In this document: one piece after another, positions 1-5,817 of the stretch
Layout: every line of letters starts with the position of its first letter
How positions within the stretch are numbered: the first letter of the stretch is position 1
NCBI GenBank assembly: GCA_016705545.1
Contig: JADIYA010000028.1
Location: forward strand, 1-5,817
Origin: Flavobacteriales bacterium
GTDB lineage: Bacteria > Bacteroidota > Bacteroidia > Flavobacteriales_F > PHOS-HE28
DNA: 5,817 bases
Reading direction: 5' to 3'
The notes under the pieces: model-generated
Told to the model about the DNA's origin: nothing
Seen by the model: only the letters and a program-made list of their open reading frames with translations
The model's database searches: none
Position numbers and translations under genes: made by a program

Positions 1-1
1 A

Positions 2-352
2 CTCATTCTTCACCACCCCGCCGATGCTGATGATGATGGCATCGCCCAGGTCGATGGCATGGGCCGCGAAGCGCTGCGCCTCGCTCACATAGTCGATCGC
101 GCAGTCCTCGTCGTGGAAACGCACGCGGTACCAGCCGCTCTGCTCGGGCTGCAGCACGAAGGGCTCGTTCTCGATCACGGTCACCGCGGCCCATGTGACA
201 CCATCGGCGGAGTGCTCCCAGGTCTTGGTGCCGTAGTACTCGCCCTCTAGTTGGAAGGTAAGCGTCTCACCGGGACAAGGCACGTTCTGCGCAAGGGCGC
301 TGGCGCTCACGGCCACGCACGCAGCGGTGATCAGTGTGCGGAGGTGGCGCAT
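2..352 (-). CDS. Secreted Ig-like domain protein, N-terminal 117 residues (runs off the left edge)
   Basis: An open reading frame starts at the ATG at 350-352 and stays open to the window edge, so the C-terminus is missing. The first ~22 residues form a classical Sec signal peptide: basic start MRHLR, a hydrophobic core, and an ALA-Q cleavage site around residues 20-22. The mature part reads like the Ig/PKD-type modules of Bacteroidota exported proteins. It has a CPGE start, a WEHSADGVTW segment (45-54) and SGWYRVRF (72-79), with Cys26 and Cys84 placed so they could form a disulfide. The last visible residues, IISIGGVVKNE, resemble the start of a carboxypeptidase-regulatory-like beta-sandwich, but too little is present to assign it. 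The start lies 22 bp inside the end of the upstream gene, which suggests co-transcription and coupled translation. Export is well supported; the function is unknown. A T9SS tail beyond the edge is plausible but unseen. Confidence 0.82.
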   Translation of the reverse strand, partial: MRHLRTLITAACVAVSASALAQNVPCPGETLTFQLEGEYYGTKTWEHSADGVTWAAVTVIENEPFVLQPEQSGWYRVRFHDEDCAIDYVSEAQRFAAHAIDLGDAIIISIGGVVKNE

Positions 353-933
353 AGGATCCGGGTGTTGCTGCGTCCGTCAACCAATTCGATTGTCATGAAA
401 TAGACACCGGCACCAAGGCTGCTCAGGTCCAAAGCCAGATCACCCGTCGGCACGCTGCGGCGATCCAAAGCCAGCGCCCCGTTCGGCGAGCGCAGCACCA
501 CGCGCTGCACAGAAACCGGTGCCACGATCCGCACCCATCCATCGCTGGGATTGGGGAATACGGCGAGTGCCCCGTCGCCCGCGCCGCTGATGCCGGCAAT
601 GGCGTCCACAAGCACCTCGTCGGTGAGCCCGCAGCCTGTGCCCATGTCCGTGACCTGCAACGTGAAGAGCGTAGGACCGAAGAGGCCCTGCACCATCGGC
701 GTGGGCGAAGCGGGATCATCCAGGAATTCCGGCGGTGACCAGAGATAGCTGTACGTGCTGGTGCCGCCGGTGGCCGATGCTTGCAGGGTAAGTCCCGGCT
801 CGTACGTCAGGTCATCGCCAGCATCCACTTGGAATTGCGGCGGCTGGTTCACGGCGAAGAGCGCCACGGTCTGCGCCTGGCTGGCCGAAGCCAACGAAGC
901 AAGGGCGAAGTAGAGCGGGATCCGCTTGGTCAT
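331..933 (-). CDS. PKD-like domain protein with T9SS type-A C-terminal sorting domain
   Basis: This is an intact 200-residue frame. Residues 1-20 are a Sec signal peptide (MTKR, then a hydrophobic stretch, ASQA before Q21). Residues ~36-110 form a PKD-like beta-sandwich, seen in VDAGDD (36-41), the YSYLWSPPEFL segment (61-71) and FTLQVTD (90-96). Residues ~123-200 look like a T9SS type-A sorting domain, with VFPNPSDG at 125-132 and the late GAGVYFMTIE hairpin at 175-183. In the family such tails direct periplasmic proteins through the T9SS for surface attachment or release. There is no catalytic domain, so a surface or adhesive role is the most that can be inferred. The stop (331-333) lies inside the next gene, giving a 22-bp overlap. 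Unlike its right-hand neighbours it reads through without any frame change. Confidence 0.9.
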   Translation of the reverse strand: MTKRIPLYFALASLASASQAQTVALFAVNQPPQFQVDAGDDLTYEPGLTLQASATGGTSTYSYLWSPPEFLDDPASPTPMVQGLFGPTLFTLQVTDMGTGCGLTDEVLVDAIAGISGAGDGALAVFPNPSDGWVRIVAPVSVQRVVLRSPNGALALDRRSVPTGDLALDLSSLGAGVYFMTIELVDGRSNTRILCATSAH

Positions 934-1022
934 GCCGCATCAGGTTGGGTGCAGAACAAAGATGCGCTTTCCAGTGGATCAGCGCTCTACTGGAAGTTCC
1001 CCCAACAAGCACTCAATCGCCC

Positions 1023-2692
1023 TCACCTCTCCTTGAACCTCCGCTTCCTATCCGCGCGTTTGGCATGCACCCATTCGGGCCAGGTGGCGGGATCCTCGGC
1101 ATCGAGGATGCGCAGGTGCTGCGCGGGATCGGGTTGCAGCAGATCGTCCTTCTTGCAGCCCAGCACCGCCGCAGCGGTGACCACCCCGGAGATGGAGGCA
1201 CCGGCCACGCCGTGGGTGAGCGTACTGGCGCCGGTGAGGTAGAGGTTGGCGATGGGCGCACACGCGGTTTTGTAGGCGAACGGCCCGATGCGTCTAAGGT
1301 CCGCTCGGTGCCGTACACGCTGCCGCGCGTGCTCTGCACGTAATGCTCATTGGTGATGGGGTGCCGATGTCGCGCCTGCACGATGCGCGCGCGCACCGGG
1401 CAGCGCACGCTCCAGCATGTTGAGCATCTTCTCCACGATCCGCTCCTTCCACGCGAGGTACTCGGGTGTGCGCTCGCCAGCCCGCGAAGTGCTCGAAGGC
1501 CGTGTAGTCGAGGTAGGTCACCATCTCGATGTCGTGGTAGCGGCCGTTGAAGCTCGTCGGGTCCTTCAAGGTGGGACAGCTGATGAAGGCGCCGGGGAAC
1601 TCATCGTCGGTAAGGATATCGGTGCGCGAGAGGTCGCGGAACAATTCCTCCATGTCGGCGGTGCGCAGCATCCAGATATTCCCGGAATCGAGCCCCGCCG
1701 CGCGCACGTCCATATCCACCGTGACGAAGAGCATGATGCTGGTGACGGAGTAGCACGTGGCCTCCAGCTTCCGGATGAGCTTCGGCGCCAGTGCTCCCTT
1801 GCCCACCATGCCGAGGTAGGTCTTGTGCGGATCGGCATTGGAGACGATGGTAGCGGCCATGATGCGCTCGCCGTTCGCGAGCTCCGCCCAGACCCTTCGG
1901 GCCTTTGCCCTCCCCTTCAATCAGGATCCGCTTCACCTGATCCGGTGCGCACCACGCCGCCGTGCTTCTTGATCGCGGTGGTCATGGCTTTCACGATGCC
2001 CGCGCCACCGCCCATGGGGTAATAGGCGCCATCGAAGTAGTGCTGCATCACGGCGGCATGCAGCGGGAAGGGCGCCAACGCGGGCGGCAGGCCATGGTCC
2101 CCGCATTGCACGTTGAGCACGGCTTTCAGCAGCGGTCCCCGAGGTGCCAGTCGATCGCGCGCGCTTCAGGCTGAAGAGACCATACTTGCCCAAGTGACGC
2201 GTGCGGAACGGGATGGTGACGTGATCCCAGAAACCGCTCATCCGGTGGATCACCTGCAGCTGGTCGGCCACGCGCTGCACGGTGCGGAGGTAGCGCTGCA
2301 GTCGTTCGCGCTCGTGCGGGAAACGCTCGGCCAGCTGCGCGGACAAAGCGCCGATGCCAGCGGGCATATCCACGCGGTGCTCACCGATCCAACAATGCTC
2401 ATAGGCCGCCGGGTTCATGCGGAAGAAGACTAGGTCGTTGGCCACGCCGAGGCCCGCGTAGAGCTCACGGGTGTCTCGCCCTCGCCCATCTGGCCGATGT
2501 AATGCACTCCCGGACTGAAGCGATGCCCATTGAGGAAGAAGCGTGGCACCAGCCGCCGGGCACGGTGTGCTGCTCCAGCACCAGCACCTTCCTGCCCGCG
2601 CGCGCCAGGCACAAGGCTGCGGCTAGTCCGCCTGCTCCAGAGCCGATGATGATGGTATCCGGTTGCGGGGAACAAGCACCCGGATGAGACAC
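1023..2692 (-). CDS. FAD-dependent oxidoreductase, phytoene desaturase / CrtISO / retinol saturase superfamily; broken by nine frameshifts in this sequence
   Basis: The stitched product is about 556 residues. The N-terminus has the dinucleotide-binding fold: DTIIIGSGAGG at 12-22 and acidic Glu40 in VLVLEQH. GGWCH (46-50) and FFLNGHRFSPGVHYIG follow, matching the EQH...GG-C-H...G-HYIG signature of all-trans-retinol 13,14-reductase and carotenoid isomerase relatives. The middle holds IVSNADPHKTYL. The C-terminus has PITNEHYVQSTRGSVYG, then the second FAD signature NLYLTGAS...HGVAGA, and ends RKRRFKER before a TGA at 1023-1025. In the family these enzymes saturate, desaturate or isomerise polyenes using FAD; the substrate here is unknown. 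Frame changes fall near 2541-2545, 2470-2474, 2156-2163, 2133-2135, 1937-1940, 1893-1901, 1476-1483, 1385-1394 and 1293-1294. The start is a GTG at 2690-2692, chosen because an in-frame stop (2732-2734) lies just upstream and no ATG intervenes. Sequencing error is the likelier cause of the breaks; a true pseudogene is the alternative. Confidence 0.88.
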
Positions 2693-2825
2693 GACAACGC
2701 GCGCGCTATGAAACGGAGATTGACTGCAAGCCTACGAAAGACCGGAGCCACCCTTGTGGAATGAGGAGGAGTCTCCTGGTGCGTTGACCGGCGAGGCCTC
2801 CTCCGGCTTCCACCGTGCATCCCGA

Positions 2826-3211
2826 TCACTTGTTCGAATGCAGCCCCCATGCGATTGCCCTCTGGTATCGATGAAGAAGGCCATGAAGCCGTTCTCGCCG
2901 ATGGCGGTCTTGGGCATCACCACCTTGCCGCCGGCCTTTGCCACACGGCCCAGCACGGTCTTCAAGTCGGGGTCGGCGTTGAGGTACACCACCACGCCGC
3001 TGCTGGCGCTGGGCTTGTGCATCTTGCTCACGCACAGGCCGCCGTTGGCCTTGCCGGTGCCGGGAGCCCAGGGGAAGAACGCCATCTTCATGCCCATCAT
3101 CTCCATTTCTTCCATCTTCATCTTGAAGATGGCTTGGTAGAATTTCTTCGCGCGCTTAATGTCCTTGGCGGGGATCTCGAACCAGTTGAGGCTGTTGGTG
3201 TTGGCGTCCAT
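2826..3211 (-). CDS. VOC (glyoxalase/bleomycin-resistance fold) family protein; two frameshifts near the C-terminus
   Basis: From the ATG at 3209-3211 the protein starts MDANTNSLNWFEIPAKDIKRA, which is the first strand and helix of a VOC module (NWFEIP, then RAKKFYQAIF). It continues through MAFFPWAPG, a GGLCV strand, VVVYLNADPDL, an AKAGGKVV segment and FMAFFIDT. Uncorrected, it then runs off into an unrelated tail. Dropping one base at about 2863 and one from the five-G run (2844-2848) gives ...DTEGNRMGLHSNK and a TGA at 2826-2828. That is a normal VOC ending, for 127 residues in total, the usual size of a single-module member. The usual metal ligands (a His in the first strand, a Glu near the end of the module) are not evident, so metal-dependent glyoxalase activity should not be assumed. 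Residues 31-43 are methionine-rich. It lies 133 bp upstream of the oxidoreductase on the same strand and is divergent from the lipoprotein gene. The fold is well supported; the function is unknown. Confidence 0.83.
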
Positions 3212-3319
3212 GATGCGGGTTGGTGATGTAAGGGGTGTGAAAGTAGTCGCACAGGAATGCCCACAGGGCGTAAGTGATCGCGCCGAGTGATGGACCGTGC
3301 GATCCGCCAACTTTGCACC
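3212..3319. promoter_or_regulatory. Divergent intergenic region between the VOC gene and the lipoprotein gene
   Basis: These 108 bases separate two genes that start in opposite directions, so promoters for both should lie here. On the plus strand CAACTTTG at 3308-3315 matches the Bacteroidota -7 consensus TAnnTTTG at all but the first base. It sits only a few bases before the lipoprotein ATG, which would imply a near-leaderless transcript. I see no convincing -33 element and no clear ribosome binding site on either strand. The promoter role follows from gene arrangement; the motif match is weak. Confidence 0.35.
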
Positions 3320-3697
3320 ATGCGTCGCAAACCCATGTACTGCGCGATCGCTGCGGCGATGGTCACGGGCTGCCACAAACCCGAACCCATCGAGCACGGC
3401 AGCTACTACATCGACAACCGCACGGCCGAGGTCCTGCATCTCAGCATCGTGCAACACTGGGATGACGGGAATCAACTGAACGACAGCATCCCGCCCGACA
3501 CCCTGCTCCGCTTCATGGATGTGACCCAAGGCTCCGGCGGGCATGTGCTGCCGAGCAACTTCATCAAGCGCTTCACCGTGACACGCACCGATAGCCTGCT
3601 TGGCGAAGTGGTGGTGTATGAAGGCGTGAGGAATGGCGATTGGCGCCGGGAGGATCTGTCATCAGGTCGCACGGACCTGGTGCTGTTGATCGAGTGA
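3320..3697 (+). CDS. Small putative lipoprotein of unknown function
   Basis: This 125-residue protein starts at the ATG at 3320-3322. That start gives a textbook lipoprotein signal: basic MRRK, a short hydrophobic run CAIAAAM, then the lipobox VTGC with the lipidated Cys at residue 18. In-frame starts at 3287 and 3290 would add a charged, non-signal-like extension. The in-frame ATG at 3335 would lose the basic residues. After the Cys the chain reads HKPEPIEHGSYYIDNRTAEVLHLSI, suggesting a short linker followed by a small beta-rich domain. Later segments are DSIPPDTLLRFMDV, GGHVLPSNFI and LGEVVVYEG, ending in a hydrophobic strand DLVLLIE. I do not recognise the family. It is the only plus-strand gene and reads without any frame change. 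It is expected to be anchored in the outer or inner membrane by its lipid; no enzymatic motif is visible. Confidence 0.75.
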   Translation: MRRKPMYCAIAAAMVTGCHKPEPIEHGSYYIDNRTAEVLHLSIVQHWDDGNQLNDSIPPDTLLRFMDVTQGSGGHVLPSNFIKRFTVTRTDSLLGEVVVYEGVRNGDWRREDLSSGRTDLVLLIE

Positions 3698-3929
3698 GCG
3701 GAATCGTCACATGTGAGCACGTCATCAGCATCACTGGCAACTGAATCACGGCAGGGGCTCCCGTCCTCGGGGTCCCCGCTTTCAAGCTATCCACTCCTCC
3801 TTAAGCACTCCTTCCGGAACGGAGCAACGGCCAGGTGGCCGACCATCGCCAAACCGCACATGACGTGCACGGCCGCAGCGTCACCCCTACCGCATTCAGC
3901 GCCGTGACCCGGATCGCAGCGAGCGCCCC
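3698..3929. other. Convergent intergenic region, no gene seen
   Basis: These 232 bases lie between the 3' ends of the lipoprotein gene and the large secreted-protein gene, so terminators for both would be expected. The best candidate on the plus strand is GCAGGGG (3751-3757) pairing with CCCCGC (3774-3779), with one bulged A, a 16-base loop and a short TTTC after it; this is weak. A second short inverted repeat, CTCC...GGAG around TTCCGGAA, lies near 3809-3826. Neither has a proper T-run. I see no coding sequence with family-like content on either strand. Confidence 0.4.
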
Positions 3930-5817
3930 CTACTCCTTCACCACCCTCGCACCCTCCCCATTCAGCACCACCGTGTACGCGCCCGGCGCAAGCCCCGGCA
4001 GTGCGCGTGATTGCTGACCAGCGCTCACGCGTGCATGCATCACTTCACGTCCACGCGCGTCGATCATGCGCAGCAGACCGGCCTGCGGCGCGAAGAGCTG
4101 CAAGGCATCCGTGAGCGGACCGGCGCGGAAGCCATCGCGTTGCGTGGATGCGATGCTCGTAGAGTTGAAGACGAAATCGGCCGCGTTGCTGAAGCAGCCA
4201 TCGGCATCCACCACCAGCACCGTGTAGGTGCCGTTCTCGGTGGCGGTCCAGCTCTGCTGCGTGCCGCCGGGAAGGAAAGCACCGTTGAGGTACCACTGAT
4301 AGCTCACGCCGGCGGGGTTCACGGTGAGCGTTGATCCATCCTGCGTGATCACCGGCACGGCACCTAGCGTGGTGACATCGGAAGGCACCGCTGTAATCGA
4401 AGTTGCAGGCATCGCTCACCGTGAGCGATGCTCGTGGGTGCCAGGCACATTGTCCAGCGAGGCTGACGCTCATCGCGAAGGTGGTGGCGTTCAGTTGCTG
4501 CACGGTGATGTCGGCATCGTCCACAATTTCTGGTCGCTGCTGGCGACGCTGGGGTTGCCACCGGGCGCCCAGCATTGGTCACCATCACGTTCACGGCCGC
4601 CATGCCGATGTCACGGCAGAAGGTCTGGTCGGCAGGCAGCGTGAAGTCCGCATCGTCATCGCGGTTGGTCACCGCGAAATTCTCCGGGCCCATGGCGCTG
4701 TACACCGGGTCGGCGGTAAGGATGTTGATGGTGGCCACCACGCTCAGGTCGATATCGCCGTCGTCTAGCACATCGTCCAGACCGGTCACGGTGACGGTCT
4801 GCGGCTCGTTCCAGTTGGCGTTGGTGAAGGTCAATTGCGCCACGTCGATGCTGGCTTCGGTGGCATCGGATACGCTGAGGTCCACCACCACATTGCCGGT
4901 GGGTTGCGTGCCCAGTCGTAGCTCCACCACGCCTGTGGCGCCGGTCTCGTCCACCACGGTGGCGGTGTTGGTGCCGGCCTGCACACCGGGAAAGCTCACG
5001 CCGCTCCACACGCGCGCGTTGATGCCCTGCGTATCGCCCTGGAAACCGTTGCCCTCCCACACCACCACGAAACCGCCGTCGGCGCGTTTCTCCACGGCGG
5101 GGTAGGCCTGCACGCCGGCAATGGTGGTGTTCAGCACTTGCACGCCGCTGTTCTGGAAGTTGTAGTTGCTGGCGTAGACGCGCGCACCTGCAATCGTCGG
5201 CGTCGTTGAAGCTGAGCCACGTGGGCATCACGATCACGAAATCGCCGTTGTCGAACAGCGTGCATTCGCTGGTGAAGTACGCGTACGCTGCTGCTGAAGA
5301 TGCCTGTGGTGCCCATGAGCGTTCCGCCGTTGGCATCGAGGATCCACGCTTGGAAAACGTCGGTGCCGTTCACGCCCCACTTGGTGCTGATGAGGATCTC
5401 GTCGCTGGCGTTGGTGCTCACATCGATGCAGTTGAGCGAGCTGTTCTGCTGGTACACCAGCGTTTCGTTGATCTGCGCGAGCAGGTCGGCATCGAAAGTC
5501 TTGCGATAGATGTGCTGCGGGTAGTTGTCGCGACCGAAGATGGCCACGAGGCTGCCGTCGCTCTTGTAGCGGAGGTTGGGGTGGTCGTAATCGTTTGCGG
5601 CGTTCTCCGTCGCGAGCACAGCCGGACCGGTGAAGGTGTTGGTGCCGAGGTCGTAGCTGCGGATGTACAGCGCATCGTTGCCGGTGCCGTAGAGCAGGGT
5701 GAGCGTGTTGCCACGGATGGCGAGGTCCCATTGCGTGCTGCCTTCCAGATTGACCACGGCGCCCAAGGTGTTGTCGGCCTCGAGCACGCGCATGAAGAGG
5801 CCGTTGCTGGTGTTCCA
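3930..5817 (-). CDS. Large secreted repeat protein with Calx-beta-like and Ig-like modules and a T9SS sorting domain; 5'-partial, at least five frameshifts
   Basis: The gene enters from the right edge already in frame (WNTSNGLFMRVLEADN), so the signal peptide lies outside. About 620 residues are visible. In order they are: a beta-rich array of ~51-residue units (5010-5720); a Calx-beta-like module (about 4652-4963) with LTFTNANWNEPQTVTVTG and a closing NRDDD; a linker with QTFCRDIG and GGNPSVASSDQKIVDDADI; an Ig-like module (about 4158-4349) with VSYQWYLNG, ENGTYTVLVVD and GCFSN; and a T9SS type-A tail (3930-4139) containing LRMIDARGREV and LAPGAYTVVLNGE, ending VVKE with TAG at 3930-3932. 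Frame changes fall near 5280-5292, 5189-5210, 4562-4570, 4527-4529 and 4385-4412. A compensating pair near 4420-4465 is possible. It is probably exported and surface-bound or released. No catalytic residues are visible. Sequencing error is the likely cause of the breaks. Confidence 0.85.
5010..5720 (-). repeat. Five degenerate ~51-residue beta-strand repeats inside the large secreted protein
   Basis: Five copies of a pattern 'D/N-G-x-hydrophobic strand, short polar loop, I/V-x-hydrophobic-x-F/Y-D' are visible after frame correction. Their core strands are LTLLYG (codon at 5703), LVAIFGRDN (5550), ILISTKWG (5397), FVIVMPTW (5240) and FVVVWEGN (5071). The spacings are 153, 153, 157 and 169 bases, the last two crossing frame breaks. 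Each core is followed by a partner strand such as LYIRSYDL, IYRKTFDADL, FQAWILDANG, ARVYASNYNF or INARVWSG. The periodicity suits beta-propeller blades or a related solenoid. More copies may lie beyond the right edge. Confidence 0.6.

Noticed and set aside
781..1343. Two overlapping plus-strand open frames spanning the 200-residue gene start and the oxidoreductase 3' end
   Set aside because: Both cross real minus-strand genes, have no recognisable domain and lack a credible start context.
1417..2022. A 201-residue plus-strand open frame antisense to the oxidoreductase
   Set aside because: It is a shadow of the high-GC minus-strand gene, has a histidine/arginine/valine-rich low-complexity composition, and shows no family motif. 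The minus strand carries clear FAD-enzyme sequence.
1023..2692. Programmed ribosomal frameshifting in the oxidoreductase gene
   Set aside because: Nine shifts of mixed direction without slippery heptamers or downstream structures are not compatible with known programmed frameshifting.
2765..2804. An inverted repeat GGAGGAG / CTCCTCC between the VOC and oxidoreductase genes, as a possible terminator
   Set aside because: The arms are short and low-complexity, the loop is long, and no T-run follows on the minus strand.
3707..3716. A perfect 10-bp palindrome TCACATGTGA just after the lipoprotein stop, resembling CRP half-sites in reversed order
   Set aside because: Several 10-bp palindromes are expected by chance in a window this size, the half-site order and spacing are wrong for CRP, and the site is downstream of the gene.
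4575..5105. A 176-residue plus-strand open frame rich in Ser and Thr
   Set aside because: It lies wholly opposite the Calx-beta-like and repeat region of the large secreted protein. Its Ser/Thr/Val-rich content is what the reverse of that coding sequence produces.
1..5817. A new defence, mobile or biosynthetic system
   Set aside because: All six genes fit ordinary families or plain secreted/lipoprotein architectures. There are no nucleases, transposases, integrases, toxin-antitoxin pairs, repeats with spacers or biosynthetic cores.

Overview
The window looks like chromosomal DNA of a high-GC member of the Bacteroidota, most likely an uncultured Flavobacteriales-type bacterium. At least two and probably three genes encode secreted proteins with Ig/PKD-like beta-sandwich modules, and two of these end in type IX secretion system (T9SS) type-A sorting domains, which are diagnostic of this phylum. 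Shine-Dalgarno sequences are not obvious, which is also usual there. The order-level placement is inference.

Layout, left to right. Minus strand: the N-terminal part of a secreted Ig-like protein that runs off the left edge (2-352); an intact 200-residue PKD plus T9SS-sorted protein (331-933) that overlaps it by 22 bp; and a FAD-dependent oxidoreductase of the phytoene desaturase / carotenoid isomerase / retinol saturase superfamily (1023-2692). Next, still on the minus strand, is a small VOC/glyoxalase-fold protein (2826-3211). Plus strand: a divergently transcribed 125-residue putative lipoprotein (3320-3697). Minus strand again: the C-terminal ~620 residues of a large secreted T9SS cargo protein (3930-5817) that enters from the right edge. 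It carries a ~51-residue beta-rich repeat array, a Calx-beta-like module, an Ig-like module and a T9SS sorting domain.

The striking property is that three of the six genes cannot be read in one frame. The oxidoreductase needs nine frame changes, the VOC protein two and the large secreted protein at least five. In every case the family-like sequence continues in another frame within a few bases. Many breaks lie in CG-dinucleotide runs or homopolymers, and I found no in-frame stop inside the stitched segments. This is best explained by uncorrected indel errors in a long-read or metagenome assembly, not by gene decay or programmed frameshifting. It means ordinary gene calling will shatter or miss these genes.

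The genes do not form an obvious pathway. The two leftmost genes are probably co-transcribed secreted proteins. The oxidoreductase and VOC genes are co-directional but separated by 133 bp, and there are no carotenoid-pathway neighbours in the window. I see no tRNA, rRNA, CRISPR array, insertion sequence, phage gene or defence module, and nothing I would call a previously undescribed system.
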